Source of the DNA: Deltaproteobacteria bacterium
Lineage (GTDB): Bacteria; Desulfobacterota; Syntrophia; Syntrophales; UBA2210
Assembly (NCBI GenBank): GCA_019314085.1
Contig: JAFCZZ010000090.1
Location: 1-13,538, forward strand
Direction of reading: 5' to 3'
DNA length: 13,538 nt
This document shows positions 1 to 5,862 of the stretch, piece after piece. The stretch's first letter is position 1. Every line of letters starts with the position of its first letter. The notes under the pieces are model-generated. The model did no database searches. It saw nothing but the letters and a program-made list of their open reading frames with translations, and had not been told where the DNA came from. The translations under genes were made by a program, and so were the position numbers.

Positions 1-241
1 CCCATAGCTCACAACAGGCGGCTTAGTTCTTCAAGCGTCAATCCAAAATTGCATCAACACCTTGAACCTAAATCTGATTGTCTATTATCGCAACTTTGGA
101 TTGACGCTTATTCGTAATCTACGACGAACAGGCTAATGCAAATTTTGTTTGTTTCAGGAAGTACTCAATCAAACCTTCAAAAATCAATTTTGAGACTCAT
201 CTGATTGTAATTGTGGGGTTTGAGCTTTGAGCATGTACCCT
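1..241. other. Intergenic segment without a recognisable gene
   Basis: I see no supportable coding region here. It is AT-rich compared with the genes to its right and its main feature is a long inverted repeat at 33-109, listed separately. The ABC-F gene ends at 242 reading leftward, so this is its 3' flank. No clean hairpin plus T-run lies directly behind the stop codon, so how that transcript terminates is not visible. Confidence 0.5.
33..109. repeat. Near-perfect 20-bp inverted repeat with 37-nt spacer
   Basis: The arm at 33-52 (AAGCGTCAATCCAAAATTGC) is the reverse complement of the arm at 90-109 except for one position, which would be a G.U wobble in RNA on the minus strand. The outer 15 bp are perfect. 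The spacer at 53-89 has no obvious further pairing. A transcript would fold into a 77-nt hairpin. It could be a palindromic intergenic repeat, a remnant of a small mobile element or a transcription-end structure; there is no T-run directly behind either arm. Confidence 0.75.
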
Positions 242-1885
242 TCAGCCCTGCACGGCTGCCTGTATGTCCGGGTAATCGTTTTCACCGGACAGGGTCGCTT
301 CCTTCATTGCCAGGTATTCGTCAAAGTCCGTCATCACGTCGATGATGCCGTCCGGAGTGATTTCGACAATCCGGTTTGTCATGGTGGATACAAGCTCATG
401 GTCATAGGAGGTGAAGAGCACTACCTCCGAAAAAGCCGTCAGGGCGTTATTCAAAGCGGTAATTGACTCAAGGTCGAGATGGTTGGTGGGCTCATCAAGA
501 ATGAGGACGTTGGCGTCGGAGAGCATCATCCTGGAGAGCATGCAGCGAACCCGTTCGCCGCCGGAGATGACGGAGGTCTTTTTCGTCGCCTCCTCTCCTG
601 AAAAAAGCATTTTTCCCAGGAAGCCCCGCACAAAACTCTCATTCTCATCAGGAGGCGCATACTGGCGCAGCCAGCCGACAAGATCAAGCTCCTCATTGTT
701 GAAATACGCATTATTCTCTTTCGGGAAATAGGCGCTGCGGATGGTCACCCCCCAGCGGAAGCTTCCCTTGTCCGGTTCAAGCTCCCCAGCCAGGATCTGG
801 AAGAGGGTAGTTTTTGCCAGGCTGCCCTCCCCGACGAAGGCGATCTTGTCGCCCTTGTTGACGGTGAGGGTGAGATCCTCAAACATGGAAACCCCGTCGA
901 TCTTTTTGGAAAGACCCTCGATTTCCAGAATGACGTCACCACAGGGCCGTTCAGGCGTGAAGGCAATGTAGGGATATTTTCGGGATGAAACCGGCATGTT
1001 CTCGAGGGTGAGCTTCTCAAGCAGCTTCTTCCGTGAGGTGGCCTGCCGGGCCTTGGAGGCGTTTGAACTGAAACGCCGGATGAATTCCTTGAGCTCTTCC
1101 GCCCTGGCCTTGGTCTTCTTGCCCTCGGCCTCCCTCTGGTGGAAATGGAGCTGGCTGGCCTGATACCAGAAGTCATAGTTGCCGGCATAAACCTGGATTT
1201 TGCCGTAATCGATGTCCGCCACATGGGTGCAGACCTGGTTCAGGAAATGGCGGTCATGGGAGACAATGATCACCGTGTTCTGGAAGCGGGAGAGAAATTC
1301 CTCCAGCCAGGTAATAGTCTTCAGGTCCAGCTGGTTGGAGGGCTCGTCCAGAAGCAGGATGTCCGGGTTGCCGAACAGGGCCTGGGCCAGCAGCACTCGC
1401 ACCTTATCGCTGCCGTCAAGCTCCTTCATCTTTTTCTGACGCATCCCTTCCGGGATGCCGAGGCCGTTTAACAGGACCGCGGCCTCTGCCTCTGCCTCAT
1501 AGCCGTTCATTTCACCGAACTTGGCCTCCAGCTCTCCAGAGCGGATGCCGTCTTCCTCGGTAAAATCAGCCTTGGAATAGAGGGTCTCGCGTTCGGCCAT
1601 CACCTTGTAGAGCTTCTTGTGCCCCATGACCACGGTATTGAAGACGGTATGCGCGTCAAAGGCGAACTGGTCCTGGCTGAGTACCGCGATGCGCTCTCCT
1701 CGTCCCTTGGTAATCTCGCCCCGATCAGGCTCAAGCTGGCCTGCCAGGATCTTCAGAAAGGTGGATTTTCCGGCGCCGTTCGCCCCGATCAGGCCGTAGC
1801 AGTTGCCGGGGGTAAACTTGATATTGACGTCCTTGAAGATGACCCTCTTGCCATAGGAGAGGGCAATATTGGATGCGGCTATCAT
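242..1885 (-). CDS. ABC-F family ATPase (duplicated ATP-binding cassettes, no membrane domain)
   Basis: This 547-residue protein has two ABC ATPase domains joined by a charged linker (about residues 245-300) and no membrane segments, the layout of ABC-F proteins that act on the ribosome in translation or antibiotic protection. Domain 1 has Walker A GANGAGKS (34-41), Walker B LLLDEP (177-182) and switch SHD (209-211). Its signature is degenerate, LDGSDK (156-161). Domain 2 has a good signature SGGER (441-445) and Walker B LILDEP, but its Walker A reads GEGSLAKTT (352-360), with Ala for the Gly before Lys, and the switch His is Tyr (SYDH, 493-496). From memory, an AKTT Walker A in domain 2 occurs in a known YbiT-like subgroup; the Tyr is less expected. 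ATG start with AAGGA 10 nt upstream. The exact substrate or subfamily cannot be told from sequence. Confidence 0.93.
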   Translation of the reverse strand: MIAASNIALSYGKRVIFKDVNIKFTPGNCYGLIGANGAGKSTFLKILAGQLEPDRGEITKGRGERIAVLSQDQFAFDAHTVFNTVVMGHKKLYKVMAERETLYSKADFTEEDGIRSGELEAKFGEMNGYEAEAEAAVLLNGLGIPEGMRQKKMKELDGSDKVRVLLAQALFGNPDILLLDEPSNQLDLKTITWLEEFLSRFQNTVIIVSHDRHFLNQVCTHVADIDYGKIQVYAGNYDFWYQASQLHFHQREAEGKKTKARAEELKEFIRRFSSNASKARQATSRKKLLEKLTLENMPVSSRKYPYIAFTPERPCGDVILEIEGLSKKIDGVSMFEDLTLTVNKGDKIAFVGEGSLAKTTLFQILAGELEPDKGSFRWGVTIRSAYFPKENNAYFNNEELDLVGWLRQYAPPDENESFVRGFLGKMLFSGEEATKKTSVISGGERVRCMLSRMMLSDANVLILDEPTNHLDLESITALNNALTAFSEVVLFTSYDHELVSTMTNRIVEITPDGIIDVMTDFDEYLAMKEATLSGENDYPDIQAAVQG

Positions 1886-2082
1886 TGTTGTTGTGTCCTT
1901 ATACCAAAAGCCACAGGGAGACTCCCCGCAGCATAGAGTATTTTCTTTCGGTTAGAAAAAGTCACGACAAGTCGGGATTGACTCCCATACAGGGACTTGA
2001 GTTCAGTATTCGCTATGACGGGTATACGTGCCTTCACGAAATTGTCTCCGTGCAAAAAAACAAGGAAATAATTTCTAAGACA
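1886..2082. other. Intergenic region between ABC-F and small basic protein genes
   Basis: No coding region is supported. On the minus strand a short palindrome (GAAATAATTTC, 2065-2075) is followed by seven T (2060-2054), a weak candidate terminator for the upstream small gene. An 11-base interrupted palindrome GGGAGACTCCC lies at 1916-1926, inside the ABC-F leader. I could not identify a convincing sigma-70 promoter for the ABC-F gene. Confidence 0.3.
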
Positions 2083-2226
2083 TTAATCTTCTTGAATAAG
2101 GGGGTTTTCCTCTTCCCCGGCAGGAGTGTTCTGTTTCTCCAGCTTGCGCTGCTTCTTTTCCTCTTTTTTCTTTTTCTTTGCCAGTTCTTTCTGGCGCTTT
2201 TGAAATGAATAGTTTGGTCTGCCCAA
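2083..2226 (-). CDS. Small lysine/glutamate-rich protein (47 aa), TTG start
   Basis: A 47-residue highly charged protein starting (M)GRPNYSFQKRQKELAKK, with a Lys/Glu-rich middle that should form one long helix and an acidic tail ending LIQED. I chose the TTG at 2226 because AAGGA lies exactly 7 nt upstream (2234-2238). The longer frame from 2277 begins inside the T-run of the csp terminator and has no ribosome binding site. From memory, short proteins beginning GRPNY-FQKRQKE occur in other proteobacteria, which supports this start, but I know no assigned function. It lies just downstream of the cold-shock gene on the same strand, beyond the csp terminator, so read-through or a separate promoter would be needed. 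The composition suggests nucleic-acid or ribosome association, which is inference only. Confidence 0.65.
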   Translation of the reverse strand: MGRPNYSFQKRQKELAKKKKKEEKKQRKLEKQNTPAGEEENPLIQED

Positions 2227-2275
2227 AACTCTGTCCTTATTAATGCTTCGTGTTAGGGGTAAGAAACACTGCACC

Positions 2276-2314
2276 AAAAAAAAGCACCCTGCAGTTTACA
2301 AAACCACAGGGTGC
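2276..2314 (-). terminator. Rho-independent terminator of the cold-shock gene
   Basis: On the minus strand, an 8-bp GC-rich stem GCACCCTG / CAGGGTGC (2314-2307 and 2291-2284) is followed at once by eight T (2283-2276). It lies 24 nt beyond the csp stop codon. Confidence 0.93.
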
Positions 2315-2337
2315 ATTCTTTTCAATGTCACTAATGC

Positions 2338-2538
2338 TTACAGCGCCTTTACATTCGCCGCTGCCGGGCCTTTCTGGCCCTGCTCAACATCGAACGTCAC
2401 GCGCTGACCCTCTTGCAGGGACTTGAAGCCTTCAGCCTGAATCGCGCTGTGATGAACGAAAACGTCATTGCCGCCATCCATTTCGATGAAGCCAAAGCCT
2501 TTTCCGTCGTTAAACCATTTAACGGTACCTTCTGCCAT
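2338..2538 (-). CDS. Cold-shock protein, CspA family
   Basis: A 66-residue single cold-shock domain, the full usual length. The RNP1-type motif KGFGFIE (residues 13-19) and RNP2-type motif DVFVHHS (26-32) carry the aromatic residues that stack on single-stranded RNA or DNA. The protein would act in the cytoplasm as an RNA chaperone that melts mRNA structure. ATG start with a strong AAGGAGG about 9 nt upstream. It is monocistronic: its own promoter at 2674-2702 gives a leader of roughly 130 nt, as is typical for cspA-type genes whose leader controls translation with temperature, and a strong terminator follows. Whether this copy is cold-induced or constitutive cannot be told from sequence. Confidence 0.97.
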   Translation of the reverse strand: MAEGTVKWFNDGKGFGFIEMDGGNDVFVHHSAIQAEGFKSLQEGQRVTFDVEQGQKGPAAANVKAL

Positions 2539-2673
2539 AACATGTATCCTCCTTTCTTCAATTTTTCAAAGTCGGATTACCATTATGACTGAAGTAAAAA
2601 GGTCTCCAGAATATTAATGGATATGGCGACCGATCCTTGCACTTCAAAATGCTTCTTTCCAACTAGCTGTCCA

Positions 2674-2702
2674 ACCCTATAGAATTTTTTAACGGATGTC
2701 AA
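2674..2702 (-). promoter_or_regulatory. Candidate sigma-70 promoter for the cold-shock gene
   Basis: Minus strand: perfect -35 TTGACA (2702-2697), 17-nt spacer, -10 TAGGGT (2679-2674). Transcription would start near 2667 and leave a leader of about 130 nt before the csp ATG. The -10 box matches the consensus only at T1, A2 and the last T, so the exact -10 is less certain than the -35. Confidence 0.6.
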
Positions 2703-2728
2703 GGGTTAAATTGCTCCGAACGATTTTT

Positions 2729-3613
2729 TTATTCATCCGGTTCCAGGTGCGCGACAACATCCAATATTCGGGGGCCGCTTTTCAGGAGGGCCGCTTCCAC
2801 ATCTTCGGAGATATTGTGCCCTGAGCGAACAGAAATTTCCGGATCGACGACAACATGAAGGTCGACATAGAGACCGCCACATCTACGGGTACGTATGGCA
2901 TGCACGCCTCTGACCCCATCCACGCCCATTGCTATCTTCTCAATCTGGACACGCTCCTTTAATGAAGCCCCGCGATCGGAGAGTTCTGATAGGGATGGGC
3001 TCATGATGTCCCAGGAGACCTTCAGGATGAAGACGGCGATGATAAGCGCGCCGACGTAGTCCAGAAAGGCCCACTCCGGAATCATCGCCGATGCCGCGAC
3101 GGCTATGACGGCCGGGACCGAGCTTAAGGCATCCGACCGGTGGTGCCAAGCGTTCGCGACAACCGCCGTTGATTTTACCTGCGTGCCGACGGTAATCGTC
3201 CAATGATACAGGATTTCCTTCAGTATAATAGAAAGAACCGGCCCGATAATGGCTATCCAGGCTGTCTGTCTGATATGAACTCCACGAATCGTTGACAGGG
3301 CATTGTAACCCAGCCCGAGTGCGACGATTGCGAGGGAGGCGCCGATTGAGACGGTGATGATGGCCTCAATCTTCCGATGTCCATACGGATGGTCCTCATC
3401 GGGCGGAGCGGACCAGTATCGTACACCCAGGATCACCAAGATGTCGGTGACCGTATCGGACAGACTGTGGACGGCGTCGGCGATAACCGCCTGGCTGGCG
3501 CCCACGAAACCAACGATGAACTTTAAGGCCGCCAGGGTGATATTAACGGAGAACCCGATCCAGGTAATCTTTCTGATCCGATCAGTGCGATCGGCGGTCA
3601 TGTCCTGTTCCAT
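2729..3613 (-). CDS. Cation diffusion facilitator (CDF) family metal exporter
   Basis: A 294-residue inner-membrane protein of usual CDF length. An N-terminal block of hydrophobic segments (about residues 16-40, 52-70, 88-110, 118-140, 158-205) is followed by a soluble ferredoxin-like C-terminal domain ending near HLEPDE. Metal-site motifs are HSLSD in TM2 (H49, D53), the loop motif HPYGHRKIE and HHRSD in TM5, giving two H-x3-D pairs. Members export divalent cations such as Zn, Fe, Mn or Cd in exchange for protons; the metal cannot be assigned. I chose the ATG at 3613, one base beyond the stop of the preceding FrnE-like gene, which implies translational coupling. An in-frame ATG at 3601 is an equal alternative. 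A further 28 residues upstream, as gene callers may add, overlap the preceding gene and are unlikely. Confidence 0.92.
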   Translation of the reverse strand: MEQDMTADRTDRIRKITWIGFSVNITLAALKFIVGFVGASQAVIADAVHSLSDTVTDILVILGVRYWSAPPDEDHPYGHRKIEAIITVSIGASLAIVALGLGYNALSTIRGVHIRQTAWIAIIGPVLSIILKEILYHWTITVGTQVKSTAVVANAWHHRSDALSSVPAVIAVAASAMIPEWAFLDYVGALIIAVFILKVSWDIMSPSLSELSDRGASLKERVQIEKIAMGVDGVRGVHAIRTRRCGGLYVDLHVVVDPEISVRSGHNISEDVEAALLKSGPRILDVVAHLEPDE

Positions 3614-3614
3614 C

Positions 3615-4238
3615 CTATATCGATCTTTTCTTGACCCCTTGTGTCTCTGCGAACCCTTGCAGCTCCCCGTAAGGCTGGGCGCCAACCAGTGCGTCATCGT
3701 TTATCACAAATGTCGGGACGGCTGTGATTCCCTTTACGCGCGAGAGAACCCAATCCGCATCCACCGATTTTCTGAAGGCTCGTGTCGTGAGTACTGCCTG
3801 TGCCTCTTCGCGGGGAAGCCCAACGGCGGCGGCCAGGTTCACCAGCACCGGAACCTGTGCGATATTCTTGCCCTCTGCGAAATAGGCCCTGAAGACCTCC
3901 CCGTGGAAGGCCTCTCCTGCACCCTTCGAAGCGGCCCAGTGTCCCAATTCCTGGGCCAGACGGCTATTATAGGTCTTGTCCCGTTCCCCGAAGGGAAGCC
4001 CCAGGCCTGCCGCGGTTTCCCTAAGACGATCCCTTACCGCTTCCAGGTTTACCGGATAACCGGCAAAAAGCTGCTCGATCAAGAGCCCTTCCTCCGGTGT
4101 GTCCGGATGGAGAGGAAAGGCCCGCCATCGAACGTTGATCAGATATTCACGTGCGAGTTGCTCAATACGCCCGGTAATGAAGTAGCACCAAGGTCAGACG
4201 TAATCAGAAAACAACTCAAGCGTCATACATTCGGACAT
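3615..4238 (-). CDS. FrnE/DsbA-like thiol-disulfide oxidoreductase, probable selenoprotein (UPWC active site; in-frame TGA at 4194-4196)
   Basis: Read through one in-frame TGA, this frame encodes 207 residues, the usual length of FrnE-type DsbA proteins. It opens MSECMTLELFSDYV-U-PWCYF, so the TGA is codon 15, exactly where family members have the first Cys of C-P-W-C. C18 is the resolving Cys. The family pattern continues with RAFPLHPDTPEEG (residues 39-51), a helical insert, and the cis-Pro loop ITAVPTFVIN (P175). The ATG at 4238 has GAGGAG 5-6 nt upstream; without read-through only a 155-residue fragment from TTG 4082 remains, lacking the whole active site. A SECIS-like hairpin follows the TGA. 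The role would be redox chemistry on protein or small-molecule thiols, probably cytoplasmic since no signal peptide is seen. First gene of an operon with the CDF exporter. The alternative is a nonsense mutation or sequencing error. Confidence 0.85.
4151..4188 (-). promoter_or_regulatory. Candidate bacterial SECIS hairpin for selenocysteine insertion
   Basis: On the minus strand, 12 nt after the TGA, an 8-position upper stem pairs 4181-4174 with 4168-4161 (seven pairs including one G.U, with one U.U mismatch) and closes a 5-nt loop CGGGC (4173-4169). A lower GUGC/GCAC stem (4188-4185 with 4154-4151) can extend it across an internal loop. The loop starts 20 nt after the TGA and has G at its second position. 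This fits the general bacterial SECIS pattern of an apical loop about 16-37 nt downstream with a G among the first two loop bases, the site recognised by SelB. Folding was done by eye. Confidence 0.65.
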
Positions 4239-4356
4239 TTTCTCTCCTCAGATTTCCGCCTCCCGGTGAGGGGAGGGAGGGTCTTGTTACGCAGGTTCCT
4301 GTCCTGTAGCAAGGAAGGGGGAACAACCATTATATCTGAATAAACATAACGCCCCG

Positions 4357-4384
4357 ATACTACGCATGTTGCAATAATTGTCAA
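4357..4384 (-). promoter_or_regulatory. Candidate sigma-70 promoter for the FrnE-like/CDF operon
   Basis: Minus strand: perfect -35 TTGACA (4384-4379), 16-nt spacer, -10 TAGTAT (4362-4357). The start would be near 4350, giving a leader of about 110 nt. Two tandem 10-mers abut the -35 box on its upstream side. Confidence 0.6.
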
Positions 4385-4404
4385 GGAATTTCGGGGAATT
4401 TCGG
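4385..4404. repeat. Tandem 10-mer pair next to the -35 box (possible regulator site)
   Basis: GGAATTTCGG occurs twice in direct tandem (4385-4394 and 4395-4404), one helical turn apart. It directly abuts the upstream edge of the -35 box of the leftward promoter. That is where a transcriptional activator contacting RNA polymerase would bind. No known regulator motif is recognised. Confidence 0.45.
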
Positions 4405-4638
4405 GGATGCGGGGTGCCGATGCAAGACTGGTCCGTTTTTTGCGTTGAGATCAGGGTGATTCCGAAGGGGCGTTACGGCCCGCCCTGGTGAAAAATTTTG
4501 TAAAACTTGCCCTCAAAATACTCAGAAAGGTGTATTGACCGCAGTAAAAAATCCTGTCATCTTAGGCACAAATAATAACTGCTATGTGCGGCTTCAGTGC
4601 TGTTGGCATTGCCTTTACCGCCAAAGAGGAGATAAGAG

Positions 4639-4965
4639 ATGGTTATTGTAACAACCGTATCCTTCAACAAGGCAAATATGTACGAGACGGAAAGACATAT
4701 AGAGACATTTCCTCCTGTGCCCGATTACATCAATATGATGGGTCCATATATAAAGGACGTCAAATTCGGAGGAGGGATCCAGACCATCCACCTGTTTGAA
4801 TTTGAGGAACTCCGGCTTGACGAGGCCCGTGATTTCATCGCTGAACGGATGAGGATTTACAACGAGATGGCCGATTTGACCTATTCAGTGGACATGTGGC
4901 TCAGCGTTGAAGACGTCTTGAATATGACCGGACTGGAAATGGACCAACCCTACGCGTCGGCGTAG
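4639..4965 (+). CDS. Hypothetical protein, 108 aa, small soluble alpha/beta
   Basis: ATG start with a clear AGAGGAGA 5-8 nt upstream. The 108 residues are acidic, soluble and lack a signal peptide or membrane segment. The pattern is a hydrophobic beta-strand (VIVTTVSF), a polar loop rich in Pro and Tyr, a second strand (IQTIHLFEF), a long amphipathic helix (LDEARDFIAERMRIYNEMA) and a third strand (YSVDMWLSV). This resembles a ferredoxin-like or dimeric alpha/beta-barrel fold of small ligand-binding or monooxygenase-like proteins. No catalytic motif is recognised and no Cys is present. It stands alone, divergent from the FrnE-like/CDF operon and about 210 bp before the DUF554 gene. I do not recognise the family. 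Confidence 0.75.
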   Translation: MVIVTTVSFNKANMYETERHIETFPPVPDYINMMGPYIKDVKFGGGIQTIHLFEFEELRLDEARDFIAERMRIYNEMADLTYSVDMWLSVEDVLNMTGLEMDQPYASA

Positions 4966-5038
4966 TCGATCTTTAACCTTCACGATCCGCCTTTAAGGGG
5001 GGATTGCGTAATTATCCTGCCGATAATCTTAATAATCA

Positions 5039-5067
5039 TTGACAAGAGCCATATCCTGCAATAAGAA
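5039..5067 (+). promoter_or_regulatory. Candidate promoter for the DUF554/YchF genes
   Basis: Plus strand: perfect -35 TTGACA (5039-5044), 17-nt spacer, -10 TAAGAA (5062-5067). The leader to the TTG start at 5177 would be about 105 nt. It contains an imperfect inverted repeat, GACC-ATCCC (5076-5085) against GGGAT-GGTC (5102-5112), with small bulges. Confidence 0.5.
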
Positions 5068-5176
5068 AGTCGCTTGACCGATCCCGACACGCACGACTCT
5101 TGGGATTAGGTCGGCCGGCAGTTGTTATTGCGCTGAAAAGCCGGATCTCATTGAACATCAACAAGGAGTCATAGTT

Positions 5177-5851
5177 TTGACGGGAACACTGGTCAATACG
5201 GGGGCGATTGTTGCGGGCGGCCTGATAGGCATGTCCGTGGGGAGGCGTCTACCCGAGCGAATCAAAACAATCATGGTACAGGCGCTCGGACTTTCCGTCG
5301 TGCTGGTCGGTATTCAGATGGCCCTTGCCGTCACCGACCTTATCGTGACCATCGGCTGTATGCTGGTCGGCGCGATAACCGGGGAACTGATCAGAATCGA
5401 GTACTGGGTTGAACGACTCGGCGAGTGGCTTAAGGCGCGCACCAGGTCGAGCTCTTCGACCTTCTCGGAGGGGTTTATGTCTGCCTCCGTCCTCTATCTC
5501 ACGGGCGCGATGATGATCGTGGGCTCCATACAGGACGGTACCATCGGTGATCCGACCACGCTCTACGTAAAGGCTCTTCTCGACGGCGTGATAGCGATAC
5601 CCCTGGCGTCGAGTCTGGGGATCGGGGTTGCCTTCTCCGCGCTTTCCGTTTTTGCCGTCCAGGGGAGCCTAACCCTCCTCGCGTCACACCTGCTCTTTAT
5701 GCAGGACCCGGCCGTTCTGAACGCCGTCACCGCCACCGGCGGGCTGCTTATTATCGGGATCGGCCTGAATCTCCTGAATGTGACGAAGATACCGATAGGA
5801 AATTTTCTGCCCGCGATCCTGTACGCCATCGTCTGGGCCGTATTTATGTAA
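5177..5851 (+). CDS. DUF554 family integral membrane protein
   Basis: A 224-residue polytopic membrane protein starting (M)TGTLVNTGAIVAGGLIG, the characteristic N-terminus of DUF554 proteins (YqgA/YdfK-like). Hydrophobic segments lie at about residues 7-22, 33-52, 53-70, 98-117, 133-152, 155-176, 184-203 and 206-223, with Gly-rich packing and a basic loop near residue 88. The family has no firmly established function; transport is often assumed. The start is TTG at 5177 with AAGGAG at 5163-5168, 8 nt upstream. The stop is followed 11 bp later by the YchF-like start, so the two genes are probably cotranscribed. Length is normal for the family. Confidence 0.88.
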   Translation: MTGTLVNTGAIVAGGLIGMSVGRRLPERIKTIMVQALGLSVVLVGIQMALAVTDLIVTIGCMLVGAITGELIRIEYWVERLGEWLKARTRSSSSTFSEGFMSASVLYLTGAMMIVGSIQDGTIGDPTTLYVKALLDGVIAIPLASSLGIGVAFSALSVFAVQGSLTLLASHLLFMQDPAVLNAVTATGGLLIIGIGLNLLNVTKIPIGNFLPAILYAIVWAVFM

Positions 5852-5862
5852 AGGGGAGAAGA

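Larger units (their letters stand above)
4239..4638. other. Divergent intergenic region, 400 bp
   Basis: It lies between the leftward FrnE-like/CDF operon and the rightward 108-aa gene and holds no supportable gene. It contains the leftward promoter and tandem 10-mers listed separately. For the rightward gene a weak candidate promoter is TTGACC (4535-4540), 17-nt spacer, CATCTT (4558-4563). In the leader of the leftward operon, CCTCCC (4274-4269) can pair with GGGAGG downstream, close to the ribosome binding site. Confidence 0.5.

Noticed and set aside
745..1224. 159-codon minus-strand frame inside the ABC-F gene
   Set aside because: It is an Arg/Pro/Ser-rich out-of-frame shadow of the ABC-F coding sequence.
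2227..2277. Longer 64-residue version of the small basic protein, starting at TTG 2277
   Set aside because: That start lies inside the T-run of the csp terminator and has no ribosome binding site. The TTG at 2226 has AAGGA at ideal spacing.
3615..4082. 155-codon frame taken as a complete protein
   Set aside because: It starts at a TTG with no reason to be a start, lacks the thioredoxin-fold N-terminus and active site, and is explained by the in-frame TGA upstream.
3354..4343. Long plus-strand open frame of 329 codons
   Set aside because: It is antisense to the CDF exporter and the FrnE-like gene, both of which have strong family motifs. Its translation has no recognisable domain and the composition of a shadow frame.
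4584..4799. 71-codon plus-strand frame overlapping the 108-aa gene
   Set aside because: It is out of frame with the 108-aa gene, which has the clear ribosome binding site; the translation looks random.
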